DNA of 64,000 nt from Microbispora hainanensis (GTDB taxonomy: Bacteria > Actinomycetota > Actinomycetes > Streptosporangiales > Streptosporangiaceae): contig NZ_VIRM01000005.1 of assembly GCF_006874475.1 (NCBI RefSeq), forward strand, positions 62,001-126,000, written 5' to 3'. The position numbers were made by a program, and so were the translations under genes. The first letter of the stretch is position 1. Each line of letters starts with the position of its first letter. Of this stretch, positions 38,539 through 47,669 are shown piece by piece. The notes under the pieces were generated by a model that worked only from the letters and a program-made list of their open reading frames with translations, was not told where the DNA came from and did no database searches.

Positions 38539-39843
38539 TTGCGCAGAGCCGTGATTGCGTTCACGGCCTTCCTGGGCGGTCTCGTCATCCTGCTCACTTC
38601 TTCCGCCACTGCGTGGGCGGAGGGCGAGGGCTTGCGGGGCACACTCCAGAGCCAGGGCCAGCCAGTGCAGGGCGTGAAGATCACCGTGGTGACGGAGGCT
38701 GACGCGCCAATAGGCGAGGCGAAAAGCGACGCCGAGGGGAAGTGGGAGATCCCCGTTCCCAAGGCGGCCACGTACAAGGTGACGCTGGACCAGGCGACTC
38801 TCCCCGCGGGCGTCGCGCTGAAGTTCAAGGACCGCACCTCGCTCACCCTTCAGGTGTTCGAGGGCAGCAAGCGCAACGTCCTGTTCCCCTTGGTGCCGGC
38901 CGGCGCCGCGCAGGGGGGCGCCGACCAGGGAGGTGCGGCGTCCTCAGCCGACGAGAGCACCTTCTGGGACGAGTTCGCCCAGCTGGCGTTCGAAGGGCTC
39001 AACCTCGGCCTGGTGATCGCTCTGGGAGCCATGGGCATCTCGCTTATCTTCGGGACGACCGGGCTCACGAACTTCGCGCACGGTGAGCTGCTCACCGTGG
39101 GCGCCTTCATCGCCTACGTCTTCAACACGACGTTCGGACTGCACCTGCTCCTCGCCGCGCCGCTGGCGGTGATCGTGGCCGGGATCTTCGGGTACGGGCA
39201 GGAACGCTTCTTCTGGGGGCCGTTGCGTCGGCGGAAGAGCGGGCTGATCGCCATGATGATCATCTCCATCGGTGTGGCGATCTTCCTGCGTTATCTGCTC
39301 CTGTTCCTGTTCGGCGGGGAGAACGTGCCCTACCGGCAGTACGTCGCCCAGGACGGCTTCCAGATCGGGCCCATCTCCACCACCCCGAAGAGCCTGGTGG
39401 CCATGGGAATCGAGATCCTGGTCCTCATCCTGGTGGGGTCGGCTCTGCTGTTCACACGACTGGGCAAGGCAACCCGCGCGGTTTCGGACAACCCCGCGCT
39501 CGCCGCCTCCTCCGGTATCAACGTGGACCGCATCGTCCGGATCGTCTGGACGATGGGCGCCGCGGTCGCGGGTCTCGCCGGAGTACTACTGGGCACCACG
39601 CAGATCCTCAACTATCAGATGGGGCAGCAGGTGCTGCTGCTGATGTTCGCGGGCGTCACCCTCGGCGGACTCGGCACCGCCTTCGGGGCCCTGGTCGGCT
39701 CCCTCGTCGTAGGGGTGTTCGTCCAGGTCTCGACGCTGTGGATTCCGCCGGAGCTGAAGACCGTGGGAGCGCTGGCCGTGCTCATCATCGTTCTCCTCCT
39801 CCGGCCGCAAGGCATCCTCGGGCGCCGTGAGCGCATCGGCTAG
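38539..39843 (+). CDS. Liv-type permease (LivH-like) with secreted N-terminal domain
   Basis: 434 aa. Residues 1-27 are a signal peptide (ending ATAWA); about 28-125 form a beta-rich domain (LRGTLQSQGQPVQGVKITVV, KSDAEGKWEIPVP, YKVTLD) resembling carboxypeptidase-regulatory/Ig-like folds; about 145-430 are the LivH permease (SLIFGTTGLTNFAHGELLTVGA, ILNYQMGQQVLL, LRPQGILGRRE). TTG start with GAGGGAG upstream. The extra domain would face outside the cell and might meet the binding lipoprotein. LivH proteins usually lack it. Confidence 0.88.
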   Translation: MRRAVIAFTAFLGGLVILLTSSATAWAEGEGLRGTLQSQGQPVQGVKITVVTEADAPIGEAKSDAEGKWEIPVPKAATYKVTLDQATLPAGVALKFKDRTSLTLQVFEGSKRNVLFPLVPAGAAQGGADQGGAASSADESTFWDEFAQLAFEGLNLGLVIALGAMGISLIFGTTGLTNFAHGELLTVGAFIAYVFNTTFGLHLLLAAPLAVIVAGIFGYGQERFFWGPLRRRKSGLIAMMIISIGVAIFLRYLLLFLFGGENVPYRQYVAQDGFQIGPISTTPKSLVAMGIEILVLILVGSALLFTRLGKATRAVSDNPALAASSGINVDRIVRIVWTMGAAVAGLAGVLLGTTQILNYQMGQQVLLLMFAGVTLGGLGTAFGALVGSLVVGVFVQVSTLWIPPELKTVGALAVLIIVLLLRPQGILGRRERIG

Positions 39844-39855
39844 GAAGGCAGCCTC

Positions 39856-40842
39856 ATGGACTGGAACCTCATCTTCACGCGGGCGATTGAGGCGGGGATC
39901 GGCACCGAAGCGGTCATCTACGCGCTCGCGGCGATCGGCCTGAACATCCACTTCGGGTACACGGGCCTGCTGAACTTCGGGCAGGCCGGATTCCTTGCGG
40001 TGGGGGCGTACGGCCTGGCCACAATGATCGCGACCTTCGGCATGCCGTTCTGGGTGGGCATCGCCACCGGTCTCCTCGGCGCCGTAGTGTTCGCCCTTCT
40101 CCTCGGCATCCCCACTCTCCGGCTGAGGGCGGACTACCTGGCGATCGTCACCATCGCCGCCGCGGAGATCGTGCGCCTGGTCGTGCGATCCGTCGCCCTC
40201 CGGGACACCTTCGGCGGCACGGACGGCTTGGAGGCGTTCTCCGACGACTTCTACGCCATGAATCCCTACTCTCCGGGTGAGTACGGCATCGGGCCCATCG
40301 GGTTCGATCACCGCACCATGTGGGTGCTCACGGTCGGTTGGGTGCTCGTGGCCCTGGCGTGCGTCCTGGTGTACCTCGTGATGAACAGCCCCTGGGGCCG
40401 GGTGCTCAAGGCGATCCGCGAAGACGAGGACGCGGTGCGGAGCCTGGGCAAGAACGTGTTCGCCTACAAGATGCAGGCGCTCGTCTTCGGCGGAGTCGTG
40501 GGCGCGCTGGGCGGCTTCCTGTTCGCGCTCAGCCGGGCCGCCACCCAGCCCGACCTGTTCAGCACCGAGATCACCTTCTTCGCGTACACCGTCCTCATCC
40601 TCGGAGGCGCGGCGCGGGTGCTCGGGCCCGTGGTGGGCGCGGCCATCTTCTGGCTGCTGCTGATCCTGGTGAAGACCGGCATGGAGGAGGCGGTCAACAA
40701 CCACGTGATCACCTTCATCAACGTGAACCAGGTGGGCTCCATCAACTACATGCTCGTCGGTGTCGGCCTGATACTCCTGCTGATCTACCGGCCCCAGGGC
40801 ATCTTCGGCGACAAGAGGGAGATCGCGCTCGATGCACGCTGA
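39856..40842 (+). CDS. Liv-type permease (LivM-like)
   Basis: 328 aa membrane protein; LNIHFGYTGLLNFGQAGFLAVGAYG and the coupling loop GRVLKAIREDEDAVRSLGKNVFAYKMQ are LivM features. 12 nt after the LivH-like stop with GGAAGG upstream. Ends LIYRPQGIFGDKRE. Overlaps the ATPase gene by 11 nt. Confidence 0.94.
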   Translation: MDWNLIFTRAIEAGIGTEAVIYALAAIGLNIHFGYTGLLNFGQAGFLAVGAYGLATMIATFGMPFWVGIATGLLGAVVFALLLGIPTLRLRADYLAIVTIAAAEIVRLVVRSVALRDTFGGTDGLEAFSDDFYAMNPYSPGEYGIGPIGFDHRTMWVLTVGWVLVALACVLVYLVMNSPWGRVLKAIREDEDAVRSLGKNVFAYKMQALVFGGVVGALGGFLFALSRAATQPDLFSTEITFFAYTVLILGGAARVLGPVVGAAIFWLLLILVKTGMEEAVNNHVITFINVNQVGSINYMLVGVGLILLLIYRPQGIFGDKREIALDAR

Positions 40843-41757
40843 TGCCGTCACCACCAGAAAGGCGGCCGCGCTGGCCGCCTTCGAGGGCCTGCCCACCGAG
40901 CCCGGGACCCCCAAACCCGACCCGATCCTGGTCATCGACAAGGTCGTACGCAGGTTCGGCGGCCTCACCGCGGTCGACGTCGAACACCTGGAGATCCAGC
41001 GCGGCGCGATCACCGCCCTGATCGGCCCGAACGGCGCGGGCAAGACGACGTTCTTCAACCAGCTGACCGGCTTCGACTCGGCGGACGAAGGGTCGTGGAC
41101 CTTCAACGGCAAGCAGTTGAAGGGCGTGCCCGCTCACCGCGTCGCGCGGCAGGGCATGGTGCGCACGTTCCAGCTCACCAAGGCCCTGTCCCGGCTGACC
41201 GTGATGGAGAACATGCGGCTCGGGGCGCAGAGCCAGCGTGGGGAGAACTTCTTCCGCGCGCTGATCCCGGGCATCTGGCGCGGCCAGGAGAACGAGATCA
41301 CCGAGAGAGCGGAGGAGCTCCTCGAGCGCTTCAAGCTCGCCGCGAAGCGCGACGACTTCGCCGGGTCCCTCTCCGGCGGCCAGCGCAAGCTCCTGGAAAT
41401 GGCCCGCGCGCTGATGGTCGGCCCCGAACTGGTCATGCTGGACGAGCCCATGGCGGGCGTGAACCCCGCCCTCACCCAGTCGCTGCTCGGTCACGTCAAG
41501 GACCTGCGCGAGGAGGGCATGACGGTGCTGTTCGTCGAGCACGACATGGACATGGTCCGCGACATCAGCGACTGGGTCGTCGTGATGGCACAGGGCGCCG
41601 TGATCGCGGAAGGCCCGCCGGACACCATCATGTCGGACCCGCGGGTGGTCGACGCCTACCTGGGCGCCCACCACGACGCGCCGTTGTCGGCCGAGGAGAC
41701 CGAGGAACAGTTGCAGGACGCCGAGGCCGAGCTGGAGTCCGAGATCGAGGAGAAGGC

Positions 41758-41761
<4 letters not shown>
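40832..41761 (+). CDS. Liv-type ABC ATPase (LivG-like)
   Basis: 309 aa. Walker A GPNGAGKTT, LSGGQRKLLEMARAL, Walker B LVMLDEPMAGVN, H-loop VEHDMDM. N-terminal extension of about 30 residues and an acidic C-terminal tail (EETEEQLQDAEAELESEIEE). ATG start, overlapping the permease stop; its stop overlaps the next ATG (atga). Confidence 0.94.
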
Positions 41762-42597
<836 letters not shown>

Positions 42598-42618
42598 CGC
42601 GAGACGAGGAGCATCCGG

Positions 42619-43473
42619 GTGGGGGAGTGGCGGCGGTTTTCCCTGCTTGCCGCGACGGTCGTCGCCGCGGCCACGGCGGTCGGCTGCGGCGCCGACGCCG
42701 GACCATCGGCCGAGCCCCCGCCCGGCGTCAGCGTCAGCCTGCAGCAGAATCGCTCGGACGTTCCGGCGCACAAGATGCAGGTGGCCGTACGCAACGACAC
42801 CGCTACTCCGGTGTATTTCAAGGACGTGCGGCTGCTCACGGACTCCTTCCAAGAGACGCCGCCCCAGCCGGTGGACACGGTCCTGGGAAGGACTCCGCGT
42901 ACGGACTTTCCCATCTCCTACGGCGCCGCCCGTTGTGCGCCCACGCGCATTCCCGACGCCGAACCGGCGACCGTGGTAGCGCACATCGCCGTGGGCAAGG
43001 GCCCGCTGCACGAGGTCAGGTGGCGGATTCCCCACCCCGACCCGCTGCTGCGGCAACTGGTGAACATCGAGTGCGGGGAGTTCCTGCTGAGGCGGTCCAT
43101 CGACGTGACCTTCGGCCCCGCCTGGACGCGGTCCGGGCGGCAGCTGCGGGGAGCCCTGCGGGTGGACCTCAAAGCGGGCGCCGGGCAGGTGACCATCGAG
43201 GACATCGCGGGCACGACGCACTACGACCTGCGGCCCGCGTCGGGAGAGCCTAAGCCCGTGGCCGTCCTCACCGGCACACGGGACCTTCCCGTCGTCGTGA
43301 CACCGAGCCGGTGTGACCGGCACGCCATGGGGGAGGCCAAGCAGGCGTACCTGTTCTCCCTGTGGGCGTCGGCGGGCGGAACGCAGACCTATCGGTTGAT
43401 CGTGGTGCCGGATCAGCGGACCCAGCGGCTCTTCGAGTCCTACGCCATGGAGGTCTGCGCCGAACGCCGCTGA
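42619..43473 (+). CDS. Lipoprotein of unknown function, paralogue of 18532-19386
   Basis: 284 aa, signal peptide and lipobox AVGC (C23). Aligns end to end with the product of 18532-19386 (same length, shared blocks GVSVSL, VRNDTAT, LGRTPRTD/LGKTPRTD, EPATVVAHI/RPATVVAHI, HPDP, ECG, DVTFG, GTTHY/ATTHY, RCD, AKQAYLF/AKKAYLF). No family recognised. GTG start with GAGGAG upstream. Sits just after the liv operon and before the Cys-rich peptide cassette, convergent with its ABC exporter. Confidence 0.78.
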   Translation: MGEWRRFSLLAATVVAAATAVGCGADAGPSAEPPPGVSVSLQQNRSDVPAHKMQVAVRNDTATPVYFKDVRLLTDSFQETPPQPVDTVLGRTPRTDFPISYGAARCAPTRIPDAEPATVVAHIAVGKGPLHEVRWRIPHPDPLLRQLVNIECGEFLLRRSIDVTFGPAWTRSGRQLRGALRVDLKAGAGQVTIEDIAGTTHYDLRPASGEPKPVAVLTGTRDLPVVVTPSRCDRHAMGEAKQAYLFSLWASAGGTQTYRLIVVPDQRTQRLFESYAMEVCAERR

Positions 43474-43494
43474 CCGGGCCACTGTCGCCCGGCC

Positions 43495-45336
43495 TCACAC
43501 GCCGGCCGCGGACACGTTCGTCTCGTCGCGGTAGCCCGACGCCTGCAGCCGGAACAGCCGCGCGTAGATGCCGCCTGCCCTGATCAGCTCGTCATGGCCG
43601 CCCGTCTCCGCGAACACGCCGTCGTCGAGGACGGCCAGCGTGTCGGCGTGTCTGATGGCGCCGAGCCGGTGCGAGATGAGCAGGCTCGTCCGGCCGAGGC
43701 GCAGGTCCGAGATGCGCGTGTGCACCTCGTGCTCGGCCTCGGCGTCCAGGCCGGAGCTCGGCTCGTCCAGGATCAGGAAGTCTCTGTCGCCCCGCAGCAG
43801 GGCGCGGGCCAAGGCGATGCGCTGCCACTGGCCGCCGGAGAGGAAGACGCCAATGCTCTCATCACCGTTACGGCCGGAATCGACGAAGATCCTGGTCAGG
43901 AGGGTGTCATAGCCCTTCGGTAGTGACTCGATCGCCTTGTGGATTCCCGCGTTCCGAGCCGCCGCCTCGACCGCAGAGTCGTCCGCGAGGAGCTCCAGGG
44001 CACCGATGCCGATGTTCTCGCGCGCGGACAGGTCGTATTGCATGAAGTCCTGGAACGTGGCACCGATTCTGCATCTTAGCTCCGCCGGGTCGAAGTCGCG
44101 CAGGTCGATGCCGTCCCAGGTGATGCGGCCTCTGGTCGGGTCGTACATTCGGCACAGCAGCTTGACGATCGTGCTCTTCCCCGCGCCGTTCAACCCGACG
44201 AGCCCGGTGCAGGCGTCGGCCCTGATCTCGAGCGTGGCGCCCCGGAGAACCCACGGGTGTTCGTCGTTGTAGCGGAACCAGACGTCCTCCAGCTTGATGC
44301 CGTGCGTTAGGGGGGGAACGGGCCGGGGACTGGCGGCGATCACGAGATCGGATTCCGCGTTCTCCACCTCGAGGTAGCTCCTGAACAGCAGGAGCTGCTG
44401 GTGCGTGCGGGCGACCTGGCCGACGAGTCCGGCGAGCTGATTCTGTACTCCGCCCACCGCAGCAACGAACATCGAGATGTCGCCGACCATCAGGGTGCCC
44501 TGGCTCGCCCGGAGGATGGTCCAGACGAGGCCGCCTCCCGCGATCAGCGCCGCCAGCACGCCGAGCGCCGACTGAACGCGTAACTCCCGCACGTCCAGTT
44601 TCCGGTTCGCGGCGTTCGCCGTCTCCCGGTCGTCGATCATGCGCCCGTGCAGGAAGGCGCCTATGCCGAACAGCCGGATCTCCTTCGCCGCCTGGGGGTC
44701 GGCCATCAACTGGCTGTAGAACAGCTCGCGCCGTTCGACCGGGCCCAGCTTGAGATACGTGGCCACTCGGCACCGGGAGACGGAGAGCTCCGCCAGGAGC
44801 GCCGGAATCGCGCCGATCAAGAGGACGGCGGCCAGGACCGGGTTCAGGGCGAGCAGGCTGCCGGTGAAACCGAGGATCCCGACGACGGCCGCGCCGATGG
44901 ACAGTGCCCCCGTGAGGATCTGGCTGGGGGTGCGGCCCCCCATGGTCTGTGCGAGCCGCAGCCGGTCGAGGAAGGCGGGATTCTCGAAGCGGGCGAGTCC
45001 CGGCAGCCGGTTGACCGCGGTGTACAGGCGGCTCTGAGCGGCCAGCGCGATCGACCTGTCGAGTTCGGACTGGCAGTAACGGGAGCCCTGCTCCAGGCCC
45101 TTGGACAGCAACCCCAGTGCCGCGAGGAACAGGGACAGGCCGAGCACCGCGGCCGTGGAGTGGCTCGCCACGATGGAGTCAAGTATCAGCTTGGTCGACC
45201 ATGCGACGGCGACGGGCACCGCGGCCAGGGCGGCCGCGATCAGCACCGCCAAGACGACCAGGCGTGGCCGCGTCCGCCAGGCCAGGGAAATCGTCTTTGC
45301 GGTCATACGGACGTTGTCCTTCGCCGACTTCATCAA
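43495..45336 (-). CDS. ABC exporter of the Cys-rich peptide cassette
   Basis: 613 aa: about six transmembrane helices (25-310) then ATPase with Walker A GLNGAGKST (K387), LSGGQ (499-503), Walker B LILDE (E525) and SHR H-loop. No N-terminal C39 peptidase domain (only about 20 residues precede the first helix), so it cannot trim leaders itself, matching the separate S26 proteases nearby. TTG start with GAGGAG 7 nt upstream, or ATG 45333. Last gene of the minus-strand module, after a strong hairpin; probably exports both precursor peptides (inference). Confidence 0.88.
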   Translation of the reverse strand: MMKSAKDNVRMTAKTISLAWRTRPRLVVLAVLIAAALAAVPVAVAWSTKLILDSIVASHSTAAVLGLSLFLAALGLLSKGLEQGSRYCQSELDRSIALAAQSRLYTAVNRLPGLARFENPAFLDRLRLAQTMGGRTPSQILTGALSIGAAVVGILGFTGSLLALNPVLAAVLLIGAIPALLAELSVSRCRVATYLKLGPVERRELFYSQLMADPQAAKEIRLFGIGAFLHGRMIDDRETANAANRKLDVRELRVQSALGVLAALIAGGGLVWTILRASQGTLMVGDISMFVAAVGGVQNQLAGLVGQVARTHQQLLLFRSYLEVENAESDLVIAASPRPVPPLTHGIKLEDVWFRYNDEHPWVLRGATLEIRADACTGLVGLNGAGKSTIVKLLCRMYDPTRGRITWDGIDLRDFDPAELRCRIGATFQDFMQYDLSARENIGIGALELLADDSAVEAAARNAGIHKAIESLPKGYDTLLTRIFVDSGRNGDESIGVFLSGGQWQRIALARALLRGDRDFLILDEPSSGLDAEAEHEVHTRISDLRLGRTSLLISHRLGAIRHADTLAVLDDGVFAETGGHDELIRAGGIYARLFRLQASGYRDETNVSAAGV

Positions 45337-45395
45337 TGCCCGGCTCCTCGGCCCACTCGTTTTCGCCTTTTACATCGCAGTGCGGTATCGAGGTA

Positions 45396-45434
45396 AAAAG
45401 GACCCTGAGCCGGAAGTCGGCTCAGGGTCCTTTT
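45396..45434 (-). terminator. Strong intrinsic terminator/attenuator after precursor peptide 1
   Basis: Perfect 16-bp stem AAAAGGACCCTGAGCC with its complement, 7-nt loop, flanked by A/T runs so it would work on either strand. It begins 3 nt after the peptide stop and ends 59 nt before the exporter start. Expected effect: many precursor transcripts, fewer exporter transcripts. Confidence 0.85.
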
Positions 45435-45437
45435 CGA

Positions 45438-45653
45438 TTACAAGCAGCAGCCGAACTGGTTGCAGTGCTCGGTGCACTGCGATGTCAATGTGCAGTTGTA
45501 CTGTGCCTGCCCGAACGGGACGCCCGGGCAGGTTCCTGCGCACACAGTGGAGCTGCTCGGCGTGCAGGCGGCGGCGGCACTGGTCCGCGGCGCCATCCAT
45601 CCCGCCACTCTCGCGAGCGACACGTCCGCCATTCGGTTGAGAATTCCGACCAT
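45438..45653 (-). CDS. Cys-rich precursor peptide 1
   Basis: 71 aa. Leader residues 1-29 (starts MVGILNRMADV, no long hydrophobic stretch) ending in S-A-A-A-A, then a predicted 42-residue core with eight cysteines at core positions 1, 9, 13, 25, 31, 35, 40 and 41 (four possible disulfides). Ala at -1 and -3 suits a type I signal-peptidase cut before the first Cys. Excellent ribosome site (GGAGGTG, 7 nt spacing) and a terminator right after the stop mark a highly expressed small gene. Same layout as the peptide at 47305. Function (bacteriocin, toxin, signal) unknown. Confidence 0.8.
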   Translation of the reverse strand: MVGILNRMADVSLARVAGWMAPRTSAAAACTPSSSTVCAGTCPGVPFGQAQYNCTLTSQCTEHCNQFGCCL

Positions 45654-45660
45654 GTTTGTT

Positions 45661-45667
45661 CACCTCC
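45661..45667 (-). promoter_or_regulatory. Strong ribosome-binding site of precursor peptide 1
   Basis: GGAGGTG on the minus strand, 7 nt before the ATG; it fixes the start of this short gene. Confidence 0.8.
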
Positions 45668-45729
45668 AACTGGAATCTGTACTGCTTCTTATGGCATCCC
45701 GTTCCTGCGACGCGGAACAGGAAGATCTT

Positions 45730-46269
45730 CTATATCCGCAGGCCGTAGCTCGCCGTTACCAGCTGCGAGACGAGCGTCGCGTTCGAAGCGACGTACCCGT
45801 CCATCACGCGCAGCAATGTGGGGAACCGGTTGACGCCGAAGGACTCCACCAGTTTCGAGGGATTGTCCTCGTGAATTACATGTGCCGTCGTTCTCCTGGC
45901 CATGCCGATCATGTTCTCCCGGTCCGGCCCGTCCCCGACTATCGCTATCACGGCATTAGTGTCGGCAGGGAGTTCGCTGAGGAATTCGGTGAACTCCGGG
46001 AGCCGCTCCCGGCAGGGTGCGCATGTGACCGAGAAGAACCCAATGAGATACGAGCCGTCCAGTCGCTCGGCACTGATCTCTTCGCCCGCCAGTCCTTCGG
46101 CGACGAAATCAGGGGCTTGGGTGCCCGGTTTGGGAAGCGCCTCCAGTCCGGGCCCCGCGTCCGCAGGGAGAGAAAGCCGCTGCATTTTGCGTATCAGGCC
46201 GTAGGTCAGGAGCAGGTTGACGCCGCAGAGTGCGCCAAGGAGCGTGACTGCCGCTGCGAGGATCTCCAT
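45730..46269 (-). CDS. Membrane-anchored TlpA/MauD-like thiol-disulfide protein 1
   Basis: 179 aa. One N-terminal transmembrane helix (about 3-25), then a thioredoxin-like domain with C83-A-P-C86 (FFSVTCAPCRERLPEF) and a cis-Pro loop in FGVNRFPTLL. Starts on the overlapping stop of the S26 gene (taatg), so the two are coupled, and lies directly upstream of precursor peptide 1. By analogy with MauD, which is needed for disulfides in the multi-disulfide methylamine dehydrogenase small subunit, it likely oxidises or isomerises the exported peptide. Its N-terminus resembles that of the protein at 47670. Confidence 0.82.
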   Translation of the reverse strand: MEILAAAVTLLGALCGVNLLLTYGLIRKMQRLSLPADAGPGLEALPKPGTQAPDFVAEGLAGEEISAERLDGSYLIGFFSVTCAPCRERLPEFTEFLSELPADTNAVIAIVGDGPDRENMIGMARRTTAHVIHEDNPSKLVESFGVNRFPTLLRVMDGYVASNATLVSQLVTASYGLRI

Positions 46270-46787
46270 TACCGATGGTCCTTCTGGGAGGGTATAAAAC
46301 GTCGTGCCGTCATCTGTATTTCACGCCGCCGGCCGGGTGATTCCGCAGGCGAAAAGCGGGCCACGGCGTACACCCACCTGTGGGGGACGGCTCCCCACTG
46401 GCGGGAATCGAGACTGTTCATGGACTCGCCCAGGACCACCACAGTGCCCTCGGGCACGAGACGGTCCCGTCCGCCGCCCGGTATTCCGGGCGGGAAATTC
46501 TGCCCACCCAGGGCCACGACCCGTTTGACGAAGCGGTAGGCATGGTCGTTGCCGCGCAGATCTTCGAATCCGTCGGTGGAGGGCAGTGCGTGTTCCGGCA
46601 CACGGAGAAGGACCACGTCGCCGATCCTGAGACGCTCGCGGCGAGTCCGGTCGAACACCACGCGGTCGCCGGGAAGCAGTGCTGGGTACATGCTCGAACC
46701 GTGGATATCCACTAGAAGATATCGGCGTCGGATGGCTAGGGCGACTATTGTCGTCGCTATAAGCGAAAACGCTATGATGATTGCCAA
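46269..46787 (-). CDS. S26 signal-peptidase-like protease 1
   Basis: 172 aa. One N-terminal transmembrane helix (about 2-19), serine box HGSSMYPALLPGDRVVF (S32 catalytic) and lysine box YRFVKRVVALGG (K88 catalytic), then LGESMNSLDSRQWGAVP, the conserved GDN-x-x-x-S-D-S-R region (with GES in place of GDN). Complete Ser-Lys dyad, so probably active, presumably cutting the A-A-A-A|C site of the precursors. TTG start at 46787; GGGAG lies somewhat far upstream, so a CTG three codons earlier is possible. First gene of the minus-strand module. Confidence 0.8.
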   Translation of the reverse strand: MAIIIAFSLIATTIVALAIRRRYLLVDIHGSSMYPALLPGDRVVFDRTRRERLRIGDVVLLRVPEHALPSTDGFEDLRGNDHAYRFVKRVVALGGQNFPPGIPGGGRDRLVPEGTVVVLGESMNSLDSRQWGAVPHRWVYAVARFSPAESPGRRREIQMTARRFIPSQKDHR

Positions 46788-47304
46788 CGTATGCAGCGTT
46801 GCTCCCTGTGGTTTCTATTCGAAGAATAGATGTCATTGGCGCTCAATGTTGGCTGGGAGGCTGCCGGTGCTCCGTCCCCTTCTTATTCAGGCGGGTCGGC
46901 CACAATGGCGACTCTGTCTGAGCGGATCGAGTTCCGGGTTGCTCTCGCCTTGGCTGCTTCGATATTCGACCGATCCTGGAGATCTTGTCAAGTGTCAGTT
47001 ACTTCAGGGTCGTGGTGACGATGACTGCGTGGTTAACACGAGGTTAGGCGATAGTCAAAACCCTTGCTTTGGTCAGATTTCGATGACAGCGAGCGCCTGC
47101 TGTCATCATGCGAATTGTGGCAGTGCTCGGACACGTGTCGGGTGTCTTCGGCTTATGTCAACGCGTAGTCAGTTGATTGCGGGAAGTATGTCCTCGCCGT
47201 CACCTCTTGAAGCTTCTCGACGAGATCTGGACCTTGACTTGCCAACTGGTCGCTGTTCAACTGTAGGTGTTGATTCGTTCGTCGCGACCAGAAAGGGCTG
47301 CCTC
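46788..47304. promoter_or_regulatory. Divergent intergenic region of the peptide cassette
   Basis: 517 bp without a supportable gene, lower in GC than the surrounding sequence. It separates the two modules and must hold both promoters. Visible: the palindrome at 46814-46830 and a TTGACT at 47234-47239 that could be a -35 for peptide 2, without a convincing -10. A 62-codon reading from 46830 has no family and no ribosome site. Confidence 0.5.
46814..46830. promoter_or_regulatory. Palindromic operator candidate upstream of S26 protease 1
   Basis: TCTATTC-gaa-GAATAGA, a perfect 7-3-7 inverted repeat 27 nt upstream of the S26 start. No regulator gene is encoded in the cassette. Confidence 0.4.
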
Positions 47305-47508
47305 ATGCTGAACTATTTAGCTCGCCTCAAGGACGAGTTGTTGTCGGCGGTGCTGCCGTCTTCGGAGGCCGCGGCCGCCTGTTCGCTGGCTGGCCGTTCG
47401 TGCCGCCACTGCTCGTCGACATACTCCGAGCTGGTGGAGACTTATGACTGCCCGGTCGGGGGTATCAGCCAGTACGTAGAGCACTACTACGGCTGCGGTA
47501 CCTGCTGA
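47305..47508 (+). CDS. Cys-rich precursor peptide 2
   Basis: 67 aa. Leader residues 1-25 (starts MLNYLARLKDEL, amphipathic rather than hydrophobic) ending E-A-A-A-A, then a 42-residue core with six cysteines at core positions 1, 8, 11, 24, 39 and 42 (three possible disulfides). Shares with peptide 1 the AAAA|C junction, core length, cysteine spacing in the first half, Tyr-[Asn/Asp]-Cys at core 22-25 and aromatic-Gly-Cys near the end. GAAAGGG 7 nt before ATG. Longer in-frame readings have no leader-like start and are rejected. Confidence 0.8.
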   Translation: MLNYLARLKDELLSAVLPSSEAAAACSLAGRSCRHCSSTYSELVETYDCPVGGISQYVEHYYGCGTC

Positions 47509-47527
47509 CGTCGTTTCGACGCCGTCT

Positions 47528-47548
47528 CGGTCGTGAATGGTACGACCG
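47528..47548 (+). terminator. Short hairpin after precursor peptide 2
   Basis: CGGTCGT / ACGACCG with 7-nt loop, 20 nt after the stop; a weaker counterpart of the hairpin after peptide 1. Confidence 0.4.
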
Positions 47549-47669
47549 CGCTCCGGACGGGAACGAACGCTTCGCGAGGAGAGAGGCCGGTATCGTGGCA
47601 TCTGTTTGGGGCTGCGATGCCGGCCACCGTAGACATACAATTCCGCCATTCTTTTCCTGGAGTTGACTC

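Noticed and set aside
46830-47018. Possible 62-aa gene in the divergent gap
   Set aside because: No ribosome site, no leader/Cys pattern and no family; composition looks non-coding.
46549-47508. 319-codon reading that ends with precursor peptide 2
   Set aside because: The upstream part has no domain or ribosome site and covers the divergent promoter region; the ATG at 47305 with GAAAGGG fits a small precursor.
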